From assembly GCF_014268455.2 (NCBI RefSeq), contig NZ_CP077085.1, forward strand, positions 5,311,001-5,375,000: 64,000 bases of DNA, in the 5' to 3' direction. The position numbers and the translations under genes are program-made. This DNA is from Pseudomonas shahriarae (GTDB lineage Bacteria > Pseudomonadota > Gammaproteobacteria > Pseudomonadales > Pseudomonadaceae). Shown here in pieces: positions 47,324 through 57,606 of the stretch (position 1 is the stretch's first letter; every line of letters starts with the position of its first letter). Under the pieces are notes generated by a model that saw only the letters and a program-made list of their open reading frames with translations, was not told the DNA's origin and ran no database searches.

Positions 47324-48349
47324 ATGCAAGTGAAACACCTGCTGCTGATCGCCATCCTCGCCATGACTGCTGCTTGCTCGTCAACAAAGGACGTCGTCGA
47401 CGAAAACCTCAGTGAAGTCGAGCTGTACCAGCAGGCTCAGGCCGACCTGGACAACAATAGCTACACAAGCGCCACGGCCAAACTCAAGGCCCTGGAGTCG
47501 CGTTATCCGTTTGGCCGCTATGCCGACCAGGCCCAGCTCGAACTGATCTATGCGAACTACAAGAACGCCGAGCCGGAAGCTGCCAAGTCCGCTGCCGAGC
47601 GTTTTATCCGCCTGCACCCGCAGCATCCGAACGTGGACTACGCCTACTACCTCAAGGGCCTGACCTCGTTTGACCAGGACGTTGGCCTGCTGGCGCGCTT
47701 CCTGCCGCTGGACATGACCAAGCGTGACCCAGGTGCCGCGCGCGACTCCTATAACGAGTTCGCCCAGCTGACCAGCCGCTTCCCCAACAGCCGCTACGCG
47801 CCGGACGCCAAGCAGCGCATGATCTACCTGCGCAACCTGCTGGCTTCCTACGAAATCCACGTAGCCCACTACTACTTGACGCGCCAGGCCTATGTCGCCG
47901 CCGCCAACCGTGGTCGCTATGTGGTGGAGAACTTCCAGGAAACCCCTTCCGTGGGTGACGGCCTGGCAGTGATGACCGAGGCTTACCAGCGCCTGCACCT
48001 CGATACCCTGGCCGCTACCAGCCTGGAGACCCTGAAACTCAACTACCCGGACCACCCTAGCCTGCAAGACGGCCAGTTTGTGCCGCAGGTTGCCGAAGCG
48101 GACAACCGCTCGTGGTTGAGCAAGTACACCCTGGGCATGATCGAGTCCCGTCCACCGCTGCCGCCGGGCGAAACCCGCGCCAACCAGGACATCCTCAAGC
48201 AGTACCAGGATGCCAAGGACGCCATTCCGTCGGAGCTCAAGCCCCATGACGAGAACGGCGACGTGATCGAGGAAGAAGCACCAGAAGCCCTGGGCAACAA
48301 CCAGGATCGCTCGTGGTTCAGCTACATGACGTTCGGTGTCTTTGACTGA
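47324..48349 (+). CDS. bamD: Outer-membrane assembly lipoprotein BamD
   Basis: 341 residues. Lipoprotein signal peptide with lipobox MTAAC (lipidated Cys18), followed by TPR repeats ([50 protein letters not shown]). Part of the BAM complex that inserts outer-membrane barrels, including the siderophore receptors seen here. ATG 47324 chosen by the signal peptide; the in-frame upstream extension is not signal-like. Confidence 0.95.
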   Translation: MQVKHLLLIAILAMTAACSSTKDVVDENLSEVELYQQAQADLDNNSYTSATAKLKALESRYPFGRYADQAQLELIYANYKNAEPEAAKSAAERFIRLHPQHPNVDYAYYLKGLTSFDQDVGLLARFLPLDMTKRDPGAARDSYNEFAQLTSRFPNSRYAPDAKQRMIYLRNLLASYEIHVAHYYLTRQAYVAAANRGRYVVENFQETPSVGDGLAVMTEAYQRLHLDTLAATSLETLKLNYPDHPSLQDGQFVPQVAEADNRSWLSKYTLGMIESRPPLPPGETRANQDILKQYQDAKDAIPSELKPHDENGDVIEEEAPEALGNNQDRSWFSYMTFGVFD

Positions 48350-48372
48350 AACCCGTCTTGGCAGCGCAAGAA

Positions 48373-48396
48373 GGAGCCCCTCGGGGCTCCTTTTTT
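48373..48396 (+). terminator. bamD terminator
   Basis: GGAGCCCC-TC-GGGGCTCC perfect stem followed by TTTTTT, 24 bp after the stop. Confidence 0.92.
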
Positions 48397-48476
48397 CATG
48401 GCGCGACTTTATTACCCTGTGCGCCGCTAACATCCTTGGCTAAACTGCCGGATTCCCTGTTGAGAAGCTGCCTGCC

Positions 48477-48710
48477 ATGGTTCGTTTACTGTTCTGGATT
48501 GCCCTGATTGCTGCTGCGGTATGGTTCTGGCGCAAGTTCAAGCGCCCCGCTTCGACGCAGCAACAGCCCGGCGAACAAGGCGCCGCGCCGATGGTTCGCT
48601 GTGCACACTGTGGCGTGCATCTGCCGCAGGACCGGGCACTGAGCCAGCGCCAGGACTGGTATTGCACCCAGGCGCATCTGGAGCAGGGTCCGAAGTCTAT
48701 CGAGCGCTGA
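48477..48710 (+). CDS. PP0621-family small zinc-ribbon membrane protein
   Basis: 77 residues: one N-terminal TM helix (LLFWIALIAAAVWFW), short basic linker, then a zinc ribbon with CAHCGVHLPQD and YCTQAHLE. Belongs to the PP0621 type of small Pseudomonas membrane proteins. Function unknown. Confidence 0.8.
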   Translation: MVRLLFWIALIAAAVWFWRKFKRPASTQQQPGEQGAAPMVRCAHCGVHLPQDRALSQRQDWYCTQAHLEQGPKSIER

Positions 48711-48737
48711 GTCCTCTGGAACGGTAGGCCCCCCGGT

Positions 48738-49838
48738 TTATATCCGACCAGTGGGCGCATAAGGGGCCGGGTCGATCACCGGCTCATGCCCCAGCAGCAA
48801 GTCAGCAAACAACTGGCAAGACGCAGGCGCCAATACCAGGCCATTGCGGTAATGCCCGCAGTTGAGCCACAGCCCTTCATACCCTGGCACCTTGCCGATA
48901 TAGGGAATGCCCTCCGGCGAACCAGGCCGCAAACCGGCCCAATGCCCCACCACCTCGGCATCCGCCAGGGCCGGAATCAGTTCCACCGCCGAGGCTTTGA
49001 GGCTGTCCAGAGCCGATTCGGTCGGTGTCTTGTCGAAACCTTCATGCTCCAGCGTGCTGCCAATCAGGATATGTCCGTCCCGGCGGGGAATCGCATAGCG
49101 CCCCTTCGCCAGGACCATGCAGGACAGAAAGTCCGAAGCACACTTGTACAAAATCATCTGGCCCTTGACCGGCTCCACCGGCAGCGTCAGCCCCAGGCTG
49201 GCGAGCAGCTCACCACTCCAGGCACCGGCCGCGAGCACTACCTGGTCGCCTCGCACCTCGCCCTGCGCAGTATTGACCCCGACAATGCTGCCGCCCTCCT
49301 GGATAAAGCCCTGTACCGCGCACTGCTCATGCAGGGTCACACCCGGCAATGCCAGCAACGCCGCCTTCAGGGACTTGATCAAGCGTGGATTGCGTACATT
49401 GGCCACGTTCGCCATATAGATAGCCTCGGCGAACCCCGCGCCCAATACCGACACCGCGTCACGGGCGGACGACACATCCACCTTGCTCAAGGGCCGGCCT
49501 TCCCGCGCAGCCCAGGCCAGGGCGTCGGCCTCGTCATCGAGGTCCAGCCAATACAGGCCCGTGGTATGAACCTCGGGATCCACGCCGGTGGCCGCAAACA
49601 GGCGCTGGGCCAATTGCGGGTAAAAATCCTGGGACCAATGGGCCAGCGCCGTGACGGCCGGGCTGTAGCGCCAGGGGTATAACGGCGAAACAATCCCGCC
49701 ACCGGCCCAGGAAGACTCCTGCCCAACCGACGAACGGTCAAGCACCACCACCGCCAGCCCCTGGGTTGCCAGGTTGAACGCCGTCAACAGCCCGATAACA
49801 CCACCACCCACAACCACGACTTGCTGTTGCTTGGTCAT
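48738..49838 (-). CDS. thiO: Glycine oxidase ThiO
   Basis: 366-residue FAD-dependent D-amino-acid-oxidase-family enzyme that forms dehydroglycine for thiazole synthesis. N-terminal FAD motif VVVVGGGVIGLLTAF (residues 7-21), GVDPEVH and WAGLRPGSPEGIPYIG near the C-terminus, ending HEPVIDPAPYAPTGR. Start at 49838 chosen by the Rossmann motif. It lies downstream of the minor-pilin operon. Confidence 0.9.
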   Translation of the reverse strand: MTKQQQVVVVGGGVIGLLTAFNLATQGLAVVVLDRSSVGQESSWAGGGIVSPLYPWRYSPAVTALAHWSQDFYPQLAQRLFAATGVDPEVHTTGLYWLDLDDEADALAWAAREGRPLSKVDVSSARDAVSVLGAGFAEAIYMANVANVRNPRLIKSLKAALLALPGVTLHEQCAVQGFIQEGGSIVGVNTAQGEVRGDQVVLAAGAWSGELLASLGLTLPVEPVKGQMILYKCASDFLSCMVLAKGRYAIPRRDGHILIGSTLEHEGFDKTPTESALDSLKASAVELIPALADAEVVGHWAGLRPGSPEGIPYIGKVPGYEGLWLNCGHYRNGLVLAPASCQLFADLLLGHEPVIDPAPYAPTGRI

Positions 49839-49897
49839 TGTTCGATCCAGCTCATAAAAAGAAAGGAGTGCTCCAGGCACCCCGTCGCCCACCAGCG

Positions 49898-50302
49898 TCA
49901 TCGCCCCCAGCACTCCTGACGCGTGGTGCCGGGTGCGGCGCCGGGATTGGCCCGCGCGCCAGTACTGGTCAAACTGAACTCACCACAAGGATCACCCAGC
50001 ATCGCGCCAGCAAAAGGCGTCGCGGTCAGGGTGAAATCCTGGGGGTTCAGCATCACCGTGATTCTATAGCGATCATTGCCGGTGCTGACGCCGCTGGCAT
50101 CAATAAAAGTGCCATTTCTCACGTAATAGCGCTCCAGATGCTGGGCTTGCTCCGTGAGCAGCCCGACGATTTCTGTGCGGTAAGCCTTTTTCACGTGGGC
50201 GGCGTACCCCGGATAGATCACCGCCGCCAAGGTGGCAATGATCGCCAGCGCGATCAATAACTCGATCAAAGTGAACCCCTTGCAATTGCCGCTCATCGTC
50301 AT
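49898..50302 (-). CDS. pilE: Type IV minor pilin PilE
   Basis: 134 residues. Leader MTMSGNCKG, then FTLIELLIALAIIATLAAVIYPGY with Glu5 of the mature protein; globular part with GDPCGEFSL and QECWGR Cys pair. Last gene of pilV-pilW-pilX-pilE; 6 bp after pilX. In P. aeruginosa PilY1/PilY2 genes come between PilX and PilE; here they are absent. Confidence 0.9.
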   Translation of the reverse strand: MTMSGNCKGFTLIELLIALAIIATLAAVIYPGYAAHVKKAYRTEIVGLLTEQAQHLERYYVRNGTFIDASGVSTGNDRYRITVMLNPQDFTLTATPFAGAMLGDPCGEFSLTSTGARANPGAAPGTTRQECWGR

Positions 50303-50308
50303 GATTAC

Positions 50309-50848
50309 CTACTGGAGTTGTCGCCATAGAATTCGCCGGAATCGCTCACTGGCATCAGCATCCGCGGCTACCCGCGCATAGACGCTTTCCAGAACGGTGC
50401 GCGATTGGCCACTGATCCCCACTGCCGTAACCCGATACAACGTCGCTGGGGTGTCGGGCGGCAAATGTGCCAACCCGCTAGCGGGGCCGAGGTTCTGAAT
50501 ACCGTACACACCCGCTTTCATGCCGACCCAGGTGATAGCCGAGACTGGGTCGACGCCTGGCTGGCTGATGGCATACGCCTCGTTCGGCGGGGCACAGGTC
50601 ACCAGCGACTGACAGGCCGGCAAACCGAACCCGCGCGCCTGTACAGCCGACTCACCGCGCCTGAGCCCGCTTTCGGCCGCCTGGAACGATTGGTTGCGAT
50701 GCCTGAGGCTGCCGGCGAGCTGTTCCTGCGACGTCGCGCCCTGCATCGAAGCCAGGCCGACAACCGTCAACAACAGCAGCAATACCAGGCTGATCAACAG
50801 CACCATGCCGCGCTGCCCAGGGGCCGGTACCCGGCACTCGCTATTCAA
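50309..50848 (-). CDS. pilX: Type IV minor pilin PilX
   Basis: About 179 residues. Core RGMVLLISLVLLLLLTVVGLASMQG followed by AESGLRRGESAVQARG, a PilX-type N-terminus (prepilin Gly just before Met1 of the mature helix; mature position 5 is not Glu, as usual for PilX). Start is uncertain: TTG 50848 gives a leader of suitable length and overlaps the pilW stop; the ATG at 50806 would leave no leader. C-terminus ILWRQLQ. Confidence 0.75.
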   Translation of the reverse strand: MNSECRVPAPGQRGMVLLISLVLLLLLTVVGLASMQGATSQEQLAGSLRHRNQSFQAAESGLRRGESAVQARGFGLPACQSLVTCAPPNEAYAISQPGVDPVSAITWVGMKAGVYGIQNLGPASGLAHLPPDTPATLYRVTAVGISGQSRTVLESVYARVAADADASERFRRILWRQLQ

Positions 50849-51548
50849 GACGATTACGCACGGCAGCGACGACGCTGTAGACCTGGTCCCGCACGCGACC
50901 AAGCGGATCGCGCAGCGTCAACATCACCCGCACACTGCGGATCAGCGACTCGTCGCCGGGATGGCTGTCATAGCGGCTCACGACACTGGACCCTGGCCGG
51001 CTGGCCACCCCGAAACTCAACTCAAACGCCCCCACGTTATCCACCAGCACCGCCCTGGCCGGCGCTGTCGGTGTGCTGAGCTTCAACTGCCCTGACTCAA
51101 AGGTGTAGGTCAGTTTGCGAACCGGGAAAGCAATCTGCCCAGGACCAGGCTTGGGCGGTACCCCCGAGTAGGCCTGGGCGCTGTCGACACAATTACTGAG
51201 CACGGTCCAGTCGGGCCGACTGCCCTGACCGCCGACATCGCCAGTGACCAGGGTCAGGTTGGTTGAGGCACCGCTGACCGCCACACTGATCGGCGTGGAA
51301 AAGTCAGCCGGCGCCTGAACAATCGCGGGAAGGGACAGGCAACCGAACATCCCCGCCAGGCGAATCTCCTGAATCATCTTGCCCAGGACAAATCGCCCAT
51401 CATCCTGCAACAACGCCGAGGCATGCTGGCTGGCTGCGGTGCTTCGGGCGGCCAGCGTTACCTGGACGGCCGCCAGGACCACCACCAACCCCAGGGTCGC
51501 CGCCAGCAATGCCTCGACCAGGCCAAAACCCGTACTGGAGCGCCTCAT
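50841..51548 (-). CDS. pilW: Type IV minor pilin PilW
   Basis: 235 residues. Leader MRRSSTG, then FGLVEALLAATLGLVVVLAAVQVTLAA; a large globular domain with two Cys. Start 51548 overlaps the pilV stop (ATGA). Part of the pilus tip complex that primes PilA assembly. Confidence 0.85.
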   Translation of the reverse strand: MRRSSTGFGLVEALLAATLGLVVVLAAVQVTLAARSTAASQHASALLQDDGRFVLGKMIQEIRLAGMFGCLSLPAIVQAPADFSTPISVAVSGASTNLTLVTGDVGGQGSRPDWTVLSNCVDSAQAYSGVPPKPGPGQIAFPVRKLTYTFESGQLKLSTPTAPARAVLVDNVGAFELSFGVASRPGSSVVSRYDSHPGDESLIRSVRVMLTLRDPLGRVRDQVYSVVAAVRNRLE

Positions 51549-52036
51549 CGCGCAGGCCTCGGATCGACCGCGACGCGACTGGTCAGGGTGAATGTTTCCC
51601 GGGCGCCGCCGGCATGGGCTGCGCGTGAGTCGTCCCAACTGATGCTGATGGTGACTTCGCGCTGGCTGATCGCAATCGAACCTTTGGCGGTATCGCCGGC
51701 CAAGTGGCGGATATTGGCCTCGAAGTCGTGCAAGTCCAGGTCCCGGACACTCGCGGCCAAGGTGTTGGCGAGCGAGATATCCTCGCCTCCCCAGGAATAG
51801 TCGGCGGCGGCATTGGCGCGAATCCGGTCAAGCATGTCGTAGGCAACGAAGCTCGCCTGGCTGATCATCCTGGAACTGTCGGTGTACTTGAGCGCATTCA
51901 GCTGGATCAGCCCGGCCCCCAACAGGCCAACGCCGAGAATCAACAGCGAAACCAGCACTTCGATCAGGCTCATACCGATCTGTTGTGTGTCGGTCGGGGG
52001 TGTACAAGACGTTACCAGGCAAGCTCGCATAGCCAT
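51545..52036 (-). CDS. pilV: Type IV minor pilin PilV
   Basis: 163 residues. A long leader ends TQQIG before MSLIEVLVSLLILGVGLLGAGLIQ (Glu5 present). AAGG lies at a good distance from the ATG at 52036; nearby ATGs at 52042 and 52030 are alternatives. First gene of the minor-pilin operon. Confidence 0.85.
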   Translation of the reverse strand: MAMRACLVTSCTPPTDTQQIGMSLIEVLVSLLILGVGLLGAGLIQLNALKYTDSSRMISQASFVAYDMLDRIRANAAADYSWGGEDISLANTLAASVRDLDLHDFEANIRHLAGDTAKGSIAISQREVTISISWDDSRAAHAGGARETFTLTSRVAVDPRPAR

Positions 52037-52223
52037 CGTCATCCTTGTCGAGGGTCATCCAGACGGCCGAGATAGCCGTGCGTTGCCCAAGACTAGCGCC
52101 GCTGTTGTCGTCGCGCTGCCCCTCGGAATAAAGGGAAATACTTTGGACAGGAAGGCCATCACTGCCCCCCCACGCAGTGCCGCTATAACTAGTTCAGGCA
52201 CACGGTCCACGGAGGGACGAGGT

Positions 52224-52802
52224 ATGAAACAACGCGGTTTCACATTGATCGAATTGCTGCTCGGCTTGATCGTCAGCGGCATCCTGGCGCAATTGGCGGT
52301 ACCCGGCTTCAAGAGCCTGCTGGACTCACAAACGCGACTGAGCGCCGCGCAGACACTGGCGTCAGGCTTGCGCTACGCCCGCACCCAGGCTATTGCGCGC
52401 AATCGAACGGTGATCATCCACGCGCTGGATGATGACTGGAGTCGGGGCTGGAGGGTGGTGGTGGACATGAATGGCCGCGGTCATCTGGACGACGACAACC
52501 CCGTACTGCTGGAACGCCAGGACAATGGGCGGATCCCCATTGTGGGCAATACCCCGGTGCGCACGCAGATTCGCTTCAGCGGTTTGGGCGAACCCCTGCT
52601 GTCTGCGGGTGGGTTTCGCGCCGGCACCGTGCATGTGTGCTCAACGGACCAGCCGCTGAGCCTGCATCAAGTGGTGCTGGCGCCCACCGGCCGCATCAGC
52701 CTGCGCAGCGACAAGGCCGAGCAGGCATTGTGCCGGGGCTACGATGATCTGGGGCTCAGAGCAGCGAACGAACCCGCAGCTCCTTGGGCATGGAGAAAGT
52801 GA
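52224..52802 (+). CDS. FimT/FimU-like minor pilin (GspH family)
   Basis: 192 residues. Leader MKQRG, then [24 protein letters not shown] (Glu5 present); GspH/FimT body ([23 protein letters not shown]). Cys pair CSTDQ...LCRGYDD near the C-terminus. GGAGGG before the ATG. Divergent from pilV, unlike the co-directional fimU of P. aeruginosa. The last 16 residues run 47 bp into the convergent ispH gene. Confidence 0.85.
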   Translation: MKQRGFTLIELLLGLIVSGILAQLAVPGFKSLLDSQTRLSAAQTLASGLRYARTQAIARNRTVIIHALDDDWSRGWRVVVDMNGRGHLDDDNPVLLERQDNGRIPIVGNTPVRTQIRFSGLGEPLLSAGGFRAGTVHVCSTDQPLSLHQVVLAPTGRISLRSDKAEQALCRGYDDLGLRAANEPAAPWAWRK

Positions 52803-53703
52803 TGTTCTCTTCGCGCCCTGACAACTCGTCGGCACCTGTCGCGCCCCACGCCTGCAACTGCTGGATCACGCCACGTACCAGGACTTCCGGCGCCGAGGCG
52901 CCCGCAGTGATGCCAATGCGCTCGACACCGTCGAACCAACTGCGCTGCAGGTCTTCGGCACCGTCAATCAGGTACGCCGGGGTAGCCATGCGTTCGGCCA
53001 GTTCACGCAGACGATTGGAGTTGGAGCTGTTAGGGCTACCGACGACCAGCACCACGTCACACTCGTCGGCCAGTTGCTTGACGGCGTCCTGGCGGTTTTG
53101 CGTGGCATAGCAGATGTCGTCCTTGCGCGGCCCACCGATGGCAGGGAAACGGGTACGCAGGGCGTCGATGACCCGGCTGGTGTCATCCATCGACAAGGTG
53201 GTCTGGGTCACGAATGCCAACTTCTCAGGGTTATGCACTTGCAACTCGGCGACGTCTTTTTCGTCTTCCACCAGGTAGATCGCGCCGCCATTGCGGGCGT
53301 CGTACTGACCCATGGTGCCTTCGACTTCGGGGTGACCGGCGTGGCCGATCAGGATGCACTCACGGCCGTCGCGGCTATAGCGCGCCACTTCGATATGCAC
53401 CTTGGTCACCAGCGGGCAGGTCGCATCGAAGACTTTCAGGCCACGGCCTGCGGCTTCGGTGCGCACTGCCTGGGAAACGCCATGGGCGCTGAAGATAACG
53501 ATGACGTCGTCCGGCACTTGATCCAGTTCTTCGACAAAAATGGCGCCACGGGCGCGCAGGTCTTCGACCACGAACTTGTTATGGACCACTTCATGGCGCA
53601 CGTAGATCGGCGGGCCGAAGACTTCCAGGGCGCGATTGACGATTTCGATCGCCCGGTCCACCCCGGCGCAGAAGCCACGGGGGTTGGCGAGTTTGATTTG
53701 CAT
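52756..53703 (-). CDS. ispH: 4-hydroxy-3-methylbut-2-enyl diphosphate reductase
   Basis: 315-residue [Fe-S] enzyme of the MEP isoprenoid pathway. The three cluster Cys are in [10 protein letters not shown] (Cys12), [10 protein letters not shown] (~Cys96) and [11 protein letters not shown] (~Cys197); [10 protein letters not shown] and [10 protein letters not shown] also match. Confidence 0.97.
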   Translation of the reverse strand: MQIKLANPRGFCAGVDRAIEIVNRALEVFGPPIYVRHEVVHNKFVVEDLRARGAIFVEELDQVPDDVIVIFSAHGVSQAVRTEAAGRGLKVFDATCPLVTKVHIEVARYSRDGRECILIGHAGHPEVEGTMGQYDARNGGAIYLVEDEKDVAELQVHNPEKLAFVTQTTLSMDDTSRVIDALRTRFPAIGGPRKDDICYATQNRQDAVKQLADECDVVLVVGSPNSSNSNRLRELAERMATPAYLIDGAEDLQRSWFDGVERIGITAGASAPEVLVRGVIQQLQAWGATGADELSGREENITFSMPKELRVRSLL

Positions 53704-53720
53704 GCTGGGCCTCGTGTCTT

Positions 53721-53797
53721 TGTGGGAGCTGGTCTGCCTGCGCTCGGTGCAACTGGTACACCGAGGCGTTGCTATCGCAGGCCAGCCAGCGCCTACA
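53721..53797. repeat. Degenerate REP pair
   Basis: TGTGGGAGCTGGTCTGCCTGCG (left) and its diverged reverse complement at 53776-53797; a weak stem. Between ispH and fkpB. Confidence 0.6.
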
Positions 53798-53814
53798 GGA
53801 ACCGGTTTCGTCAG

Positions 53815-54267
53815 TTAGAGCGCTTTAACGTCGATGATTTCAACATCAAAGGTCAAGGTCTTGCCGGCCAACGGGTGATTGAAGTCGATGGTCACCTGAG
53901 TGTCATCGAAGGTTTTGACCACTCCGGGCAGTTCGGTATTCGCCGCATCGTTGAAGATCACCAGCAAGCCTTCCGACAGCTCCATGTCCTGGAACTGCGA
54001 ACGCGGGATGATTTGTACGTTCTGCGGGTTGGGCTGGCCAAAGGCGTTTTCCGGCGGGATCTGCAGGTTGCGCTTGTCACCGGCCTTGAAGCCGAACAGC
54101 GCCGTCTCAAAACCCGGCAGCAGGTTGCCATCGCCGACCTTGAAGGTCGCCGGGGCTTTATCGAACGTGCTGTCGACCGTGTCGCCATTCTCCAGGCGCA
54201 GTGCGAAATGCAAGGTGACTTCCGTGTTCTGGCCAATGCGTTGTTCGGCCAATACTTGTTCAGTCAT
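53815..54267 (-). CDS. fkpB: FKBP-type peptidyl-prolyl isomerase, SlpA/FkpB type
   Basis: 150 residues: FKBP core (GDTVDSTFDKAPATFKVGDG, LLPGFETALFGFKAGDKR) with an IF insertion domain (IPPENAFGQPNP). Cytosolic cis-trans prolyl isomerase with chaperone activity. ATG overlaps the lspA stop by 8 bp; ileS-lspA-fkpB-ispH is the canonical order. Confidence 0.95.
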   Translation of the reverse strand: MTEQVLAEQRIGQNTEVTLHFALRLENGDTVDSTFDKAPATFKVGDGNLLPGFETALFGFKAGDKRNLQIPPENAFGQPNPQNVQIIPRSQFQDMELSEGLLVIFNDAANTELPGVVKTFDDTQVTIDFNHPLAGKTLTFDVEIIDVKAL

Positions 54268-54769
54268 TTACGGCTTCTCCGGGCTTGTTGCCCTTGAACA
54301 TATCCAGCGCCAGCATGATTGCGCCAACGCAGATGGCGCTGTCGGCAAAGTTGAACGCCGGGAAGTAATGGCGGTTCTGCCAATGCACCAGAATGAAGTC
54401 GATCACATGGCCCAAGGCGATGCGGTCGTACAGATTGCCCAGCGCACCGCCCAGCACCAGTGCCAAGGCGATAGCCAGCCAGGTGTCATTGCGGCCAAGG
54501 CGCTTGAGCCAGACCACCAGCACCGCACTGACCACCACAGCGATCAGGGCGAACAGCCAACGCTGCCAGCCACCACCGTCAGCGAGGAAGCTGAAAGCGG
54601 CACCGGTGTTATAGGCCAGGGTCCAGCTGAAGTAGTCAGGAATCACCACGATCTGCTGGAACATTTCCAGGGTGCCCTCGAAGTGAGCCTTGCTGACCTG
54701 GTCGATGACCAGGACCAGCAAGCTCAGTACGAGCCAACCCAGACGTCCGAAACGGCTGGATTTAGGCAT
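54260..54769 (-). CDS. lspA: Lipoprotein signal peptidase
   Basis: 169-residue, four-TM aspartyl protease. Catalytic pair in [11 protein letters not shown] and [11 protein letters not shown]. Cleaves prolipoproteins such as BamD. Start overlaps ileS by 8 bp. Confidence 0.96.
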   Translation of the reverse strand: MPKSSRFGRLGWLVLSLLVLVIDQVSKAHFEGTLEMFQQIVVIPDYFSWTLAYNTGAAFSFLADGGGWQRWLFALIAVVVSAVLVVWLKRLGRNDTWLAIALALVLGGALGNLYDRIALGHVIDFILVHWQNRHYFPAFNFADSAICVGAIMLALDMFKGNKPGEAVND

Positions 54770-57593
54770 AGTGGCGAACCTCACCGGCACCGCTGATGTT
54801 GTCGACGCAACGACCGCAGATTTCCGGATGCTCCGGGTTCACGCCAACGTCTTCACGGCAGTGCCAGCAACGGGCGCACTTGGCGAAGGCGGACTTGACG
54901 ACCTTGAGCTTGAGGCCCGGGACTTCGGTCGCGACCGCATCAGCCGGGGCCTGGGCGAAGGGTGCCAGGCTAGCCGTGGAGGTAATCAGCACGAAGCGCA
55001 GTTCGTTGCTCAATTTGCCCAGGTCGGCGGTCAGGCCTTCCTCGGCAAACAGGGTGACTTCAGCCTGCAGGTTGCCACCGACGGCCTTGGCCGCACGCTG
55101 GACTTCCAGTTCCTTGTTCACCGCAACCTTGACGGCCATCACACCTTCCCAATACTCGCGGCCCAGTTCGAAGTCGGCCGGCAATTCGGTCAGGCCTTCG
55201 TACCAGGTGTTGAGCATTACGGACTCGTTACGCTCGCCCGGCAGGTATTCCCACAGCTCGTCGGCAGTGAAGGCCAGGATCGGCGCGATCCAGCGCACCA
55301 GCGCTTCGGAGATGTGGTACAGCGCGGTCTGCGCCGAGCGGCGGGCCTTGCTGTTGGCGCCGGTGGTGTACTGGCGGTCCTTGATGATGTCGAGGTAGAA
55401 ACCACCCAGCTCCTGCACGCAGAAGTTGTGGATCTTCGAGTAGACGTTCCAGAAGCGGTATTCGCCGTAGTGCTCCTGCAACTCACGTTGCAGCAACAGG
55501 GTACGGTCCACAGCCCAACGGTCCAGGGCGAGCATTTCCTCGGCCGGCAGGATGTCGGTGGCCGGGTTGAAGCCGGTCAGGTTCGACAACATGAAGCGTG
55601 CGGTATTGCGGATACGGCGGTAGGCATCGGCGCTGCGTTGCAGGATCTGCTCCGAAACGGCCATTTCACCGGAATAGTCGGTGGAAGCCACCCACAGACG
55701 CATGATGTCGGCGCCCAGGGTGTCGTTGACCTTCTGCGGCGCAATCACGTTGCCCAGGGACTTGGACATCTTGCGACCGTTCTCGTCGACGGTGAACCCG
55801 TGGGTCAGCAGCTCGCGGTACGGGGCGTGATCGTCGATGGCGCAACCGGTCAGCAGGGACGAGTGGAACCAGCCACGGTGTTGGTCCGAGCCTTCCAGAT
55901 ACAGGTCGGCGCGCGGGCCGGTCTCGTGACCCATCAGGTGCGAGCCGCGCAGCACGTGCCAGTGGGTGGTACCCGAGTCGAACCACACGTCGAGGGTGTC
56001 GCTGATCTTGTCGTACAGCGGCGCTTCGTCACCAAGCAGCTCGGCAGCGTCCAGCTTGAACCAGGCTTCGATACCTTCCTGCTCCACACGCTGGGCCACC
56101 ACTTCCATCAGTTCGACGGTGCGTGGGTGCAGTTCGCCGCTTTCCTTGTTCAGGAAGAACGGGATCGGCACGCCCCAGTTACGCTGGCGGGAGATGCACC
56201 AGTCGGGACGGTTGGCAATCATCGAGTGCAGGCGTGCTTGGCCCCAGGCCGGTACGAACTTGGTGTCTTCGATGGCTTTGATCGCACGCTTGCGCAGGGT
56301 TTCGCCGGCGACAGGCTCTTTGTCCATGCCGATGAACCACTGCGCGGTGGCGCGGTAGATCAGCGGGGTCTTGTGGCGCCAGCAGTGCATGTAACTGTGC
56401 TTGATGGTTTCGGTGTGCAGCAGCGCACCGACTTCCGACAGTTTGTCGATGATCGGCTGGTTGGCCTTGAAGATGAACTGGCCACCGAAGAACTCCAGCG
56501 ACGGCACGTATACGCCATTGCTCTGCACCGGGTTGAGGATGTCATCGTTGACCATGCCATAGGCTTTGCAGGTCACGAAGTCGTCCACACCGTAGGCCGG
56601 CGCGGAGTGAACCACCCCAGTACCCGAGCCCAGTTCGACGTAGTCAGCCAGGTACACCGGCGACAGACGGTCGTAGAACGGGTGACGGAAGTTGATCAGC
56701 TCCAGCGCGGAGCCCGTGGTCGTGGCGATCACCGAGCCTTGCAACTCGTAGCGAGTCAGGCAGGCCTCGACCATTTCCTCGGCCAGCACCAGCAGGCGGT
56801 CACCGACGTCCACCAGGGCGTAGGTGAATTCCGGGTGCACGTTCAGCGCCTGGTTGGCCGGGATGGTCCACGGGGTGGTGGTCCAGATCACGATGGCGGC
56901 GGGCTTGGCCAGGCTTGCCAGGCCAAAGGCCTCGGCCAGCTTGGCGTCGTCGGCGATCGGGAACGCGACGTCGATGGTCGAGGACTTCTTGTCTTCGTAC
57001 TCGACTTCCGCTTCGGCCAGGGCCGAGCCGCAGTCAAAGCACCAGTTCACGGGCTTGAGGCCCTTGAACACGAAGCCGCCCTTGACGATCTCGGCCAAGG
57101 CACGGATTTCCCCGGCCTCGTTCTTGAAGTTCATGGTCTTGTACGGGTTGTCCCAGTCACCCAGCACACCCAGGCGGATGAATTCGGACTTCTGCCCTTC
57201 GATCTGCTCGGTGGCGTAGGCGCGGCACAGCTCGCGGGTCTTGTCGGCGCCCAGGTTCTTGCCGTGGGTCACTTCGACTTTGTGTTCAATCGGCAGGCCA
57301 TGGCAGTCCCAACCCGGGACATAAGGCGCGTCGAAGCCCGAAAGGGTTTTCGAGCGGATGATCATGTCCTTGAGAATCTTGTTCAGCGCATGACCGATGT
57401 GAATCGTGCCGTTGGCATAAGGAGGGCCGTCGTGCAGGACGAATTTCGGACGATCCTTGCCAATCTCGCGCAACTTTCCGTACAGGCCAATACTGTCCCA
57501 GCGCTGCAGGATCTGCGGTTCGCGCTGTGGCAGGCCGGCCTTCATTGGGAAGGCGGTGTCCGGAAGGTTTAGCGTGGCTTTATAGTCGGTCAT
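54762..57593 (-). CDS. ileS: Isoleucyl-tRNA synthetase
   Basis: 943 residues, class I synthetase of the type with a C-terminal zinc domain. HIGH motif in [11 protein letters not shown] (~residue 65), KMSKS in [11 protein letters not shown] (~605), and Zn Cys set CARCWHC...CGRC at the C-terminus. Overlaps lspA. Start precedes [18 protein letters not shown], the family N-terminus. Confidence 0.97.
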   Translation of the reverse strand: MTDYKATLNLPDTAFPMKAGLPQREPQILQRWDSIGLYGKLREIGKDRPKFVLHDGPPYANGTIHIGHALNKILKDMIIRSKTLSGFDAPYVPGWDCHGLPIEHKVEVTHGKNLGADKTRELCRAYATEQIEGQKSEFIRLGVLGDWDNPYKTMNFKNEAGEIRALAEIVKGGFVFKGLKPVNWCFDCGSALAEAEVEYEDKKSSTIDVAFPIADDAKLAEAFGLASLAKPAAIVIWTTTPWTIPANQALNVHPEFTYALVDVGDRLLVLAEEMVEACLTRYELQGSVIATTTGSALELINFRHPFYDRLSPVYLADYVELGSGTGVVHSAPAYGVDDFVTCKAYGMVNDDILNPVQSNGVYVPSLEFFGGQFIFKANQPIIDKLSEVGALLHTETIKHSYMHCWRHKTPLIYRATAQWFIGMDKEPVAGETLRKRAIKAIEDTKFVPAWGQARLHSMIANRPDWCISRQRNWGVPIPFFLNKESGELHPRTVELMEVVAQRVEQEGIEAWFKLDAAELLGDEAPLYDKISDTLDVWFDSGTTHWHVLRGSHLMGHETGPRADLYLEGSDQHRGWFHSSLLTGCAIDDHAPYRELLTHGFTVDENGRKMSKSLGNVIAPQKVNDTLGADIMRLWVASTDYSGEMAVSEQILQRSADAYRRIRNTARFMLSNLTGFNPATDILPAEEMLALDRWAVDRTLLLQRELQEHYGEYRFWNVYSKIHNFCVQELGGFYLDIIKDRQYTTGANSKARRSAQTALYHISEALVRWIAPILAFTADELWEYLPGERNESVMLNTWYEGLTELPADFELGREYWEGVMAVKVAVNKELEVQRAAKAVGGNLQAEVTLFAEEGLTADLGKLSNELRFVLITSTASLAPFAQAPADAVATEVPGLKLKVVKSAFAKCARCWHCREDVGVNPEHPEICGRCVDNISGAGEVRHYA

Positions 57594-57606
57594 TTAAGGC
57601 TCTTCA

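Noticed and set aside
54690..57572. 960-codon frame antisense to ileS and lspA
   Set aside because: Compositional shadow; runs through lspA and ileS, both fully supported on the minus strand.
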